From Verrucomicrobiota bacterium (GTDB lineage: Bacteria; Verrucomicrobiota; Verrucomicrobiia; Limisphaerales; UBA1100): DNA of 5,836 nt. The notes beneath the pieces were generated by a model. The model worked only from the letters and a program-made list of their open reading frames with translations, ran no database searches and was not told where the DNA came from. The translations under genes were made by a program, and so were the position numbers. Within the stretch, counting starts at the first letter, position 1. Every line of letters begins with the position of its first letter. Positions 1-5,836 of this stretch are shown here, one piece after another. The DNA is taken from assembly GCA_028872685.1 (NCBI GenBank), contig JAPKEI010000182.1, positions 1-5,836 of the forward strand. Direction: 5' to 3'.

Positions 1-414
1 GTAATATTCCAGTGCCTTGTCGTACTCGGCCTTGCCCTCGTGTACCGATCCAATATTGTTGTAGCTTTTGGCTACATAGGGATGATCCGGCCCCAGTTGT
101 TTGAGCATGATGTCCAATGATTTCTGATGATATTCAAGAGCCTTATCGTGCTCGCTCTTGTTATTGTACACCAACCCGATGTTGTGGTAGCTGATGGCCA
201 AAGAAGGGTGATTCGACCCCAGTTGTTTGAGTTTGATGTCCAATGATTTCTGGTGATATTCAAGAGCCTTATCGTGCTCGCCTTTCTTATTGTATACCTC
301 CCCAATATTGTTATAGCCGGTGAGCACTTGAGGATGACCTGAACCCAATTGCTTAAGCCAGATTGCCAGTGCTTTCTGGTAATACTCCAGTGCCTCGTCG
401 TGTTGCGCAACATG
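1..414 (-). repeat. Tandem 126-bp TPR-encoding repeat units
   Basis: In-frame units of 126 bases (42 codons) lie at 414-289, 288-163, 162-37 and 36-1 (the last partial). The best-conserved part is 217-280 against 91-154, which differ at only 3 of 64 bases. The proteins encoded by units two and three are identical at 30 of 42 positions. The outer unit at 414-289 is clearly more diverged. The array probably continues left of the window. Confidence 0.85.
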
Positions 415-780
415 CTTAAGAGCAAAGCCCAGTTGGTGGTTAAGATAGGAAAGCTGCACCCAGCTCGACTCGGTTTTGGCCTGTTCTTCTTTCAGCTCGC
501 TACGGAACAACTTGACCGCTCCGGCATAATCACCACGCTTGAGGGCAGCGTTTGCCTTGAAAATATCGAAGGTAATGTCCGGGGCCACATCCGCATCGGG
601 ATTGGGCGTGGGTTTAGGTGTGATGATTAGTGGCTCGGATGGTTTGACTGCCACGGGTGGTTCCTCAAGAAGTTCGGGCATGGTTAACGTCGGACCCGCG
701 CAGCCCGTCAGCAGCACTGTCACCGTGGTGAGGAAAAGATTCGCAAAAAGAAAGTGATTGGCCGGTCGACTACTTTTCAT
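1..780 (-). CDS. TPR-repeat lipoprotein, 3'-truncated by the window edge
   Basis: The frame is open from ATG at 780-778 to base 1 (260 codons), so the C-terminus lies outside the window. Residues 1-26 look like a lipoprotein signal peptide: a basic start, a hydrophobic stretch at about 10-24, and the lipobox LTGC with Cys27 as the predicted lipidated residue. A proline-rich linker follows (about 35-68). A degenerate helical repeat spans about 71-122. Kinesin-light-chain-type 42-residue TPR units then cover 123-164, 165-206, 207-248 and 249 onward, each with the pattern DKALEYxQKxLxIxLKQLGxxHP...YxNIGxVY. TPR proteins of this type are protein-interaction scaffolds, so an envelope-anchored adaptor role is inferred; the partner is unknown. 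It follows the PQQ-like gene on the same strand after 102 bases. It is more A+T-rich than its neighbours: bases 121-180 hold 25 G/C of 60, against 40 of 60 at 1261-1320. There is no well-placed Shine-Dalgarno sequence; the start is chosen because it gives a complete signal peptide. Confidence 0.9.
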   Translation of the reverse strand, partial: MKSSRPANHFLFANLFLTTVTVLLTGCAGPTLTMPELLEEPPVAVKPSEPLIITPKPTPNPDADVAPDITFDIFKANAALKRGDYAGAVKLFRSELKEEQAKTESSWVQLSYLNHQLGFALKHVAQHDEALEYYQKALAIWLKQLGSGHPQVLTGYNNIGEVYNKKGEHDKALEYHQKSLDIKLKQLGSNHPSLAISYHNIGLVYNNKSEHDKALEYHQKSLDIMLKQLGPDHPYVAKSYNNIGSVHEGKAEYDKALEYY

Positions 781-882
781 GGGTGCAAATTAGCAGCCTT
801 CACCGGTTATTTGAAATTGATTATTTATGAGCGACCATTGACTAGATCGATACCGCTAGCCAACGAGGTGGAGCACCTGCCT
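781..882 (-). promoter_or_regulatory. Intergenic region upstream of the TPR lipoprotein gene
   Basis: This 102-base gap separates the PQQ-like gene stop from the TPR gene start. Just after the stop there is a small perfect hairpin (AGGTG-GAG-CACCT at 866-878) with no T-tract on the minus strand, so it is not a convincing terminator. The part nearer the TPR gene (about 798-830) is A+T-rich and could hold a promoter, but I see no clear pair of -35 and -10 boxes. Confidence 0.25.
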
Positions 883-2205
883 TTACTTGGCCAATGAATA
901 GCAGCGGATCACGCGGTCATTACGCAAATAAATGCTCTTGTTCGCGAAAGCGGGGTGGCTCCAGACCAGCTGGCGACCGCGGGCGGTGTTGGTGGGGGCG
1001 ATGAGGTTGGCGCGGCTGATTTCATCGTAGCCCTTCGGGCTGAGCTTGGCGATGATGAGGTCGCCCTTCTCGTTGTGAATGAAAAACCGGTCCTGATGCT
1101 TGACGATGAAGGCGTTGGCCCAGCGGCCCTCGGTGTTGGTAACGGGGGCAAAGGTTTCCCAAACGCGCTCGCCGGTGGCGGCCTTAATGCAGCGGAACTG
1201 GCCATAACTGCACACGCCGTAGATGTGGCCGTCCTCAATGAAAGGCGTACACATGATGGCGTGGAGCTGCTGGGTATTGCGCTCGCTGCGGCCAGTAGCC
1301 CGCCATTCCACTTTCGCGCGCGGGGCGTCCTTGGCGAGGCGCATCATTAGCGGGCCGTTGTAAAATGAAGTGATGAACAGCAGGTCGCCGTGCAGGCGCG
1401 GGGTGGGGATGGAAAGGCCGGAACGCACACTGAAAGGTTCAGACCAGTGGAGCTTGCCGGTCTCGGGGTCAATGGAGTTGAGCGCGCGCGGATGCCAGAT
1501 GATGAGCTGCCGCTTACCGCCCGCTTTGAAAATCATCGGCGGGCAATAGCCGAGGTCCGGCCCGGGCAGCGCGCGCCACAACACTTTGCCGGTCATTTTG
1601 TTAAACGCAATGGTGGTGCCTTCTTCGCCGCCGGCGAGGCAAATGAGTTTGTCGCCATCCACCAATGGATGCGCGGCGAATCCCCACACGGGCGTCTTTG
1701 TGCCAAAGTCCTTTTTAAAATCGACCTGCCAAAGCACCTTGCCATCCTTTGTGTTGAGACAAAAAAGATTCCCCATCGCGCCGAGCGTGTAAACGCGGTC
1801 GCCATCAACGATGGGCGTGCAGCGCGGCCCGGCGGGATAGCTAATCGCGTAGGGGCAATCATACTCGTGTTCCCACAGCAGTTTGCCGTCGGCCTCGTTC
1901 AGGCACAGCACCCGCTCGGTGCCTGCTAATTGCCCACGCGAAAAAGGGTTCGCCGGATTCTTTGCCCCTTTAGACAACTGCCGATCCAGCACATACACGC
2001 GCCCCTTGGCCACCGCCGGCCCGGCGTATCCGCCACCGATGTCCACCTTCCAACGTAGCTTGGGCGCGCCATCGAATTTTTCAATAATCCCATCCTCGCG
2101 CCAAACACCATCACGCTGCGGCCCAAGCCATTGCGGCCAGTCATCGGCAAACGTGCCAAGGGCGGTTAAGAAAAGAAGGTGAAGAAAAAAAGCGCGCGTT
2201 TGCAT
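883..2205 (-). CDS. Exported PQQ-like beta-propeller (WD40-like repeat) protein
   Basis: The protein has 440 residues. Residues 1-20 are a Sec signal peptide (MQTR, then a hydrophobic core), with likely cleavage after TFA at residue 20. The mature protein opens with DWPQWLGPQRDGVW (22-35), a hallmark of the large exported PQQ-like propeller family of Verrucomicrobia and Planctomycetes. Blade motifs of the form (D/T)GK.LW recur at about 106-111, 154-159, 205-210, 249-254 and 344-349, each closing a beta-propeller blade. These repeats are shared by BamB and by quinoprotein dehydrogenases. I see no evident quinone or calcium site, so it is better read as a structural or binding propeller than a PQQ enzyme; the ligand is unknown. 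The start lies 41 bases after the upstream lipoprotein gene, suggesting one transcript. A weak AGGG sits 12 bases before the ATG. The protein appears complete. Confidence 0.92.
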   Translation of the reverse strand: MQTRAFFLHLLFLTALGTFADDWPQWLGPQRDGVWREDGIIEKFDGAPKLRWKVDIGGGYAGPAVAKGRVYVLDRQLSKGAKNPANPFSRGQLAGTERVLCLNEADGKLLWEHEYDCPYAISYPAGPRCTPIVDGDRVYTLGAMGNLFCLNTKDGKVLWQVDFKKDFGTKTPVWGFAAHPLVDGDKLICLAGGEEGTTIAFNKMTGKVLWRALPGPDLGYCPPMIFKAGGKRQLIIWHPRALNSIDPETGKLHWSEPFSVRSGLSIPTPRLHGDLLFITSFYNGPLMMRLAKDAPRAKVEWRATGRSERNTQQLHAIMCTPFIEDGHIYGVCSYGQFRCIKAATGERVWETFAPVTNTEGRWANAFIVKHQDRFFIHNEKGDLIIAKLSPKGYDEISRANLIAPTNTARGRQLVWSHPAFANKSIYLRNDRVIRCYSLAK

Positions 2206-2246
2206 GGCTGCAGAATGCCCTGCGCAAGCCCACCACGCAATGGGAA

Positions 2247-2978
2247 TTAAGGCGTGCCGCCAGGAGCGGGGGGCGTCGTAGTTGTCCCGGTCGCAGGCGT
2301 GGGGGGCTTAACAGGGTTGCCAGCAATTTTGAATTCGAGGAACTCGGCCTTGTCGGCGGCGTTGTCGAGCACCAACGCTTTGAACGCCCAGCGGACACCA
2401 GGCTCCAACGTGGCGATTTGGTCGGACACAGTGCCAACGTTTTGACCGTCGGCATCGAGCACGTTGAAGGCCACGGACACATCGGTGAGCGCGTTGGCGC
2501 TGGTGTTCTCCACTTCGCCGGTAACAGTTTTGGTGCCCTGATCGGCATCGGTGGTGAGGGTGAAGGGATAGAGATTCAAGTCCCCGACCGTTTGCACGGG
2601 TTCGGTGGTTGAATTTTTTTTGGTGTCCGTAGGGGAAACAGGCGGTGCGTTGGTGACAGCGGTGGCGGCCTCGACCTCTTTGCGGCGGGCTTCTTCCAGA
2701 TCCATTTGTTTGCCTTCCCACTCGAGGGCGAAATTGGAGGATTTCTCGTTCAAGAGTGCCACCTCGCGGCCCACGGAAAGATACCTCGGCGATCCCTTGG
2801 GCAGCAGCAGTTGCTGCGACCGAACGGCATCAAGCTCTTCGTTCAGCGCGTGCATAGTGGCGTTGAGATCAATGAGTGCTTTTTCCTGCAACTCCACCTC
2901 CGTCAACACCCGAGTGGAACCGCACGCCACCAGTAGAAGCGCCGCGGCGGAAACCAACAGTGTATCCCAAAACCTCAT
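2247..2978 (-). CDS. Lipoprotein with coiled coil and FxLYD-like domain
   Basis: The protein has 243 residues. The ATG at 2978 is preferred over an upstream in-frame ATG at 3029 because it puts a lipoprotein signal directly at the N-terminus: MRFWD, a hydrophobic core at 7-18, and the lipobox LVAC with Cys19. The upstream start would add 17 residues of non-signal sequence. Residues about 25-108 are charged and Leu/Glu/Lys/Ala-rich, probably coiled coil. Residues 109-130 form a Pro/Thr/Ser-rich linker. Residues about 133-220 resemble an FxLYD-type beta-sandwich: the segments GEVENTSANALTDVSVAF and LEPGVRWAFKAL match the usual pattern of such domains, which sit in envelope proteins and have no assigned activity. 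The tail (223-243) is Pro/Thr/Gly-rich. It is the first gene of the leftward group and is divergent from eboD. The specific role is unknown. Confidence 0.85.
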   Translation of the reverse strand: MRFWDTLLVSAAALLLVACGSTRVLTEVELQEKALIDLNATMHALNEELDAVRSQQLLLPKGSPRYLSVGREVALLNEKSSNFALEWEGKQMDLEEARRKEVEAATAVTNAPPVSPTDTKKNSTTEPVQTVGDLNLYPFTLTTDADQGTKTVTGEVENTSANALTDVSVAFNVLDADGQNVGTVSDQIATLEPGVRWAFKALVLDNAADKAEFLEFKIAGNPVKPPTPATGTTTTPPAPGGTP

Positions 2979-3080
2979 CCGCGCAATGTATCGTATAGGA
3001 GGGGGAAATTCAAGCCACGAACACGTCAACTAAGACGCGCGGCCTTGTCATCATGACCTGTTTCCGATAACATTTTGCGC
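2979..3080. promoter_or_regulatory. Divergent promoter region with mirrored start-proximal motifs
   Basis: This 102-base gap drives two divergent genes. CGATACATTGCGC (minus strand, 2993-2981) and CGATAACATTTTGCGC (plus strand, 3065-3080) form an imperfect inverted repeat, each copy ending within two bases of a start codon. Plus strand: TTGTCA at 3045-3050, 17 bases, then TAACAT at 3068-3073, 7 bases before the ATG. Minus strand: TTGAAT at 3013-3008, 17 bases, then TACATT at 2990-2985, 6 bases before the ATG. The -10 matches are only 4 of 6, and the assignment is inference. Confidence 0.4.
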
Positions 3081-4280
3081 ATGACCCCCCGGATTGAACG
3101 TGACGTGACGGTGAGTTGGCGGCATCGCGTTTTGTTTACGCAAAACATATTTGACGCGGAGAACACCGTGCTGCGCGACACATTGGCAGATGATCCCGCC
3201 GGCGGCCCGCGCAAGGTGCTGCTGGTGCTCGACGAAGCACTGACCAAGGCACGGCCGACGTTGGCACGGGAGATTGAAATTTATTTCAAAACCCACTCCG
3301 ACGTGCTGAACCTCGTGTGCGCGCCGTTCGTGATGGAAGGCGGCGAACGTACGAAGAATTCGTATTTCCACGTGAGTGAGGTGCACTCACAGGTTGACCG
3401 CTATCATATTGACCGACATTCGTATTTGATTTGCGTAGGAGGCGGTGCGCTACTCGACATGGTGGGCCTCGCTGCCGCCACGGCGCATCGCGGCATTCGG
3501 CACGTGCGAATCCCCACCACCACCCTCAGCCAAAACGATTCCGGCGTGGGCGTGAAGAATGGCATCAACGCCTTTGGCAAAAAGAATTTCATCGGCACCT
3601 TCGCCCCGCCCTTCGCAGTCATTAACGATTTTCAAATGCTCGCCACCCTCACCGCGCGCGACAAACGCAACGGCTACGTGGAAGCCGTAAAGGTCGCGTG
3701 CATTCGAGATGCAGAATTTTTTGATGCAATCGAAACCGATGCCGACGCGTTGGCCAGCTTCGAGCCCGCCGCGATGCAGCGGCTCATCCATCGTTGCGCC
3801 GAACTGCACATGAATCACATTACCACCAGTGGCGACCCCTTCGAGACGGGCTCGGCGCGTCCGCTGGATTTTGGCCATTGGGCGGCGCATAAGCTGGAGC
3901 AAGTTTCCGAATACCGCCTGCGCCACGGCGAGGCGGTGGCGATCGGCATCGCGCTCGATTGCATTTATGCGCGAGACTGCGACCACCTTGACGCCGCCGC
4001 GTGCGATCGAATTCTGCGGCTACTGGAGCGGCTGGGGTTTTCCCTATGGAGTCAGGATTTGCTACACGAAACCGAGGATGGCCAACTAGTGGTCTTGGAA
4101 GGTCTCGAGGAATTCCGCGAGCACCTTGGCGGGCAACTCACGATCACCCTCCTGCGCGCCATCGGCGAAGGCTTCGAGGTGCATGAAATGAACACCTCAA
4201 AAGTACTCGCCGCCATCCACGAACTTCACGCCCGCAATGAAAGCGAAGGCGACCAAAAAATAATTCCCGCGAATGGCTGA
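3081..4280 (+). CDS. eboD: EboD-like sugar phosphate cyclase (3-dehydroquinate synthase family)
   Basis: The protein has 399 residues from ATG 3081; an in-frame TTG at 3075 would add two. Neither start has a Shine-Dalgarno sequence. It belongs to the NAD- and metal-dependent AroB superfamily, which cyclises sugar phosphates. Visible signatures are the NAD-binding VGGGALLD (119-126), PTTTLSQNDSGVGVKNGIN (145-163), the metal ligands Glu201 (in GYVEAVK), His266 (in FGHWAAH) and His282 (in RHGEAVAIG), plus Lys159, Lys204 and His270. Differences from true dehydroquinate synthase: Asp263 where AroB has Asn in LNLGH, Arg260 one residue closer to that position than in AroB, and LEEFREHLGG (about 341-350) where AroB normally has a DKK motif. 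It is about 40 residues longer than typical AroB. The NDSGVGVKNGIN signature and the overlap with an eboF-like gene point to EboD, whose substrate is unknown. An AroB or sedoheptulose-7-phosphate cyclase role is less likely. Confidence 0.9.
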   Translation: MTPRIERDVTVSWRHRVLFTQNIFDAENTVLRDTLADDPAGGPRKVLLVLDEALTKARPTLAREIEIYFKTHSDVLNLVCAPFVMEGGERTKNSYFHVSEVHSQVDRYHIDRHSYLICVGGGALLDMVGLAAATAHRGIRHVRIPTTTLSQNDSGVGVKNGINAFGKKNFIGTFAPPFAVINDFQMLATLTARDKRNGYVEAVKVACIRDAEFFDAIETDADALASFEPAAMQRLIHRCAELHMNHITTSGDPFETGSARPLDFGHWAAHKLEQVSEYRLRHGEAVAIGIALDCIYARDCDHLDAAACDRILRLLERLGFSLWSQDLLHETEDGQLVVLEGLEEFREHLGGQLTITLLRAIGEGFEVHEMNTSKVLAAIHELHARNESEGDQKIIPANG

Positions 4281-5658
4281 TCCCCGCCGCATCGCCGTCA
4301 TCAATGTAGTGGGTTTGTGCGACCGGCATATCGGGGCGTGGACGCCCCGCATTCACGAGTACCGCAACGCAGGCGCGCAGGCGTTTATTGAGCCCGCGTT
4401 TCCCGCGGTGACGTGCACGGCGCAGAGCGATTATTTGACGGGCGAAACTTCCGCCACACACGGCATCGTGGGCAACGGCTGGTACGATCGAGATTTGGCG
4501 GAGGTGCAGTTTTGGAAGCAATCCAATCACCTCGTACAAGCGCCCAAGGTATGGGACGCGTTACGGGCGAAGCACGATGACTTCACATGCGCCAAAGTTT
4601 TTTGGTGGTACAACATGTATTCCGGTGCAGATTGGAGCCTCACGCCGCGCCCGATGTACCCGGCGGATGGCCGGAAGGTGTTTGATATTTACACGCACCC
4701 GTTTGAAATCCGCGAGGACATTAAACGCGACTTGGGCGCGTTTCCTTTTCCCGGATTTTGGGGTCCGGCGGCAGGCGTCAACACTCCGCAAGGCTCGGCC
4801 GATTGCGTGAGTCGTTGGATTGCCGAATCGGCCAAATGGATCGAGCGTAAGCATTCGCCCACGCTGTCGCTCGTTTACCTTCCGCATTTGGATTACAACC
4901 TCCAACGCCTCGGCCCCGAGGACAAGGCGATCAAACCCGACTTGCAAGCCATTGACACCATCGTCGGCGGACTGCTGGATTTTTATGCACAGCGCGGCGT
5001 TGACGTGATGTTGCTTTCTGAATACGGAATCACGCAAGTGGACAAAGCCATCCATCTCAACCGACTCTTCCGCGAACAAGGCTGGTTGACGATCAAGGAA
5101 GAACTGGGACACGAGCTGCTCGATGCCGGTGCGAGCCAAGTCTTTGCCGTAGCAGATCATCAAGTGGCGCATATTTACATCAATAACGACGCGCTCCACA
5201 GCGAAGTCAAATCGCTTTTGGAAAACACGGCTGGCGTGCAGGCGGTGCTCGACGATGACGCGCGCCATCGCCGCGCTGGCGATCTCATTGCGATTGCGGA
5301 TGAAAATGCGTGGTTCACTTATTACTACTGGATGGACGACGCGCGCGCGCCGGACTTTGCACGTACAGTAGATATCCATCGCAAACCGGGCTACGATCCG
5401 GTGGAACTTTTTGTTGACCCCCAGCTTGCCTTTCCCAAGCTGCGCATCGCGCAACGGTTGCTGCAAAAGAAGCTGGGCTTCCGGATGTTAATGGATGTAA
5501 TCCCGCTGGACGCCGCGCTGGTGAAAGGCTCGCACGGCTGCCGCCCCGTCAGCCGCGCCGATTGGCCGGTGGCGATCGTGCCTGAAGCCGATTGGCTGGA
5601 AGGGGATGCGCTGCAAAGCACCGAAGTGTCCGGGCTTATCCAACGCGCGGTGGGATAA
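4273..5658 (+). CDS. eboF: EboF-like alkaline phosphatase superfamily protein
   Basis: The protein has 461 residues with no signal peptide, so it is probably cytoplasmic. Its ATG overlaps the eboD stop by 8 bases (ATGGCTGA), and no Shine-Dalgarno sequence is evident, consistent with translational coupling. The fold is that of nucleotide pyrophosphatase/phosphodiesterases: FPAVTCTAQSDYLTG (43-57) with Thr47 at the nucleophile position, then ATHGIVGNGWYDRD (61-74), LPHLDYNLQRLGP (203-215), LLSEYGI (247-253), DHQVAHIYI (295-303), KPGYDPVELF (371-380) and SHGCRP (420-425). Long conserved blocks such as KVFWWYNMYSG (108-118) and TPRPMYPADGRK (124-135) are what I recognise as EboF. Of the usual metal ligands, Asp207 and His421 remain, but Gln211 replaces His, Glu250-Tyr251 replaces Asp-His, and the N-terminal Asp-Gly is Val-Gly (13-14). 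Activity as a standard phosphodiesterase is therefore doubtful. The ebo-family assignment rests on remembered sequence patterns and gene pairing. Confidence 0.9.
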   Translation: MADPRRIAVINVVGLCDRHIGAWTPRIHEYRNAGAQAFIEPAFPAVTCTAQSDYLTGETSATHGIVGNGWYDRDLAEVQFWKQSNHLVQAPKVWDALRAKHDDFTCAKVFWWYNMYSGADWSLTPRPMYPADGRKVFDIYTHPFEIREDIKRDLGAFPFPGFWGPAAGVNTPQGSADCVSRWIAESAKWIERKHSPTLSLVYLPHLDYNLQRLGPEDKAIKPDLQAIDTIVGGLLDFYAQRGVDVMLLSEYGITQVDKAIHLNRLFREQGWLTIKEELGHELLDAGASQVFAVADHQVAHIYINNDALHSEVKSLLENTAGVQAVLDDDARHRRAGDLIAIADENAWFTYYYWMDDARAPDFARTVDIHRKPGYDPVELFVDPQLAFPKLRIAQRLLQKKLGFRMLMDVIPLDAALVKGSHGCRPVSRADWPVAIVPEADWLEGDALQSTEVSGLIQRAVG

Positions 5659-5690
5659 TAAGTTGGCCCCTTAAATGCTCTGAAAAACAG

Positions 5691-5717
5691 GAGAACACCC
5701 AATAAAACCGTGTTTTT
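5691..5717 (+). terminator. Weak terminator-like hairpin after eboF
   Basis: GAGAACAC (5691-5698) can pair with GTGTTTTT (5710-5717), giving 8 pairs including two G-U, around an 11-base loop. The descending arm ends in five T residues. The stem is A+T-rich, and an alternative AAAAC-CGT-GTTTT hairpin (5704-5716) overlaps it. The position, 33 bases after the eboF stop and before a separate gene start, fits a terminator. Confidence 0.3.
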
Positions 5718-5786
5718 ACTTGAAAAATGTGCGAAGTTGGGTTAGGTAAGTTCATAGACATTGCTGCCATGAAGCCAAGGAAAAAC

Positions 5787-5836
5787 ATGAATCGTGCGAC
5801 TCATACATTGTTAAGCGTAGGGTTTTTGGGTGGATT
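5787..5836 (+). CDS. Start of an unidentified gene with hydrophobic N-terminus, 3'-truncated
   Basis: Only 16 codons fit in the window: MNRATHTLLSVGFLGG. The ATG at 5787 is preferred because AAGGA (5777-5781) sits 5 bases upstream, the clearest ribosome binding site in the window. An in-frame ATG at 5769 would add six residues (MKPRKN) but has no such site. The basic start followed by a hydrophobic run resembles a signal peptide or membrane anchor, so an exported protein is plausible. It does not look like the start of any ebo-cluster protein I know. The gap of 128 bases from eboF and the intervening hairpin suggest a separate transcript. No function can be assigned. Confidence 0.55.
   Translation, partial: MNRATHTLLSVGFLGG

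Noticed and set aside
349..757. Plus-strand frames 349-630 and 539-757, and the minus-strand frame 72-425
   Set aside because: These overlap the TPR gene in other frames. The 260-codon minus-strand frame with lipobox and TPR repeats explains the region.
866..878. Hairpin AGGTG-GAG-CACCT just after the beta-propeller gene
   Set aside because: The stem is short and no T-tract follows on the minus strand, so an intrinsic terminator cannot be claimed.
955..1929. Two open plus-strand frames (955-1350 and 1390-1929) opposite the beta-propeller gene
   Set aside because: Their translations show no domain motif and are what a G+C-rich gene produces on its opposite strand. The minus-strand frame has a signal peptide and regular propeller repeats.
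883..2205. PQQ-dependent alcohol or glucose dehydrogenase
   Set aside because: The protein is shorter than those enzymes and shows only the generic propeller blade motifs; no quinone-binding or calcium-binding signature is evident.
2979..3029. Upstream ATG at 3029 for the lipoprotein gene
   Set aside because: It would place 17 extra residues (MTCSWLEFPPPIRYIAR) before the lipoprotein signal and would run through the likely promoter region.
3047..3057. Perfect small palindrome GTCAT-C-ATGAC
   Set aside because: The arms are only five bases and do not extend further. Such a short palindrome can easily occur by chance; it is only worth noting as a possible half of an operator.
4561..5466. 301-codon minus-strand frame opposite eboF
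   Set aside because: It lies wholly inside a gene with clear conserved motifs, and its translation shows no recognisable domain.

Overview
The window is chromosomal sequence from a Gram-negative-type bacterium, most likely Verrucomicrobiota or the related Planctomycetota. This is inferred from the exported PQQ-like beta-propeller protein whose mature N-terminus carries a DWPQWLGPQRDGV-type motif, a family that is very common in those phyla. It is also supported by two lipoboxes and the scarcity of Shine-Dalgarno sequences. No tRNA, rRNA, CRISPR array, insertion sequence or phage gene is visible.

Left half (1-2978, minus strand): three genes read leftward in the order lipoprotein (2247-2978), PQQ-like beta-propeller protein (883-2205), TPR lipoprotein (1-780, cut by the window edge). 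All three products carry export signals. The gaps are 41 and 102 bases, so the first two could be one transcript. The third may have its own promoter. The TPR gene is more A+T-rich than its neighbours and contains 42-residue repeats, two of which are almost identical at the DNA level.

Middle (2979-3080): a 102-base divergent promoter region. The two start codons are preceded by mirrored copies of a CGATA(A)CATT..GCGC motif. Weak -35/-10 matches on each strand would place both transcription starts at or next to the ATG.

Right half (3081-5658, plus strand): two genes overlapping by 8 bases. The first is a dehydroquinate-synthase-like sugar phosphate cyclase and the second an alkaline-phosphatase-superfamily protein. 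I recognise them as EboD and EboF of the six-gene ebo (also edb) cluster. That cluster is known from cyanobacteria, Pseudomonas and some eustigmatophyte plastids, where it is tied to an uncharacterised metabolite and, in cyanobacteria, to scytonemin precursor export. Genes A, B, C and E are not beside them here. Both proteins keep the fold signatures of their superfamilies but differ at expected active-site positions, so the pair probably does not do textbook shikimate or nucleotide pyrophosphatase chemistry.

Right edge: a short intergenic region with a weak terminator-like hairpin, then the first 50 bases of another plus-strand gene with a good ribosome binding site and a hydrophobic N-terminus.
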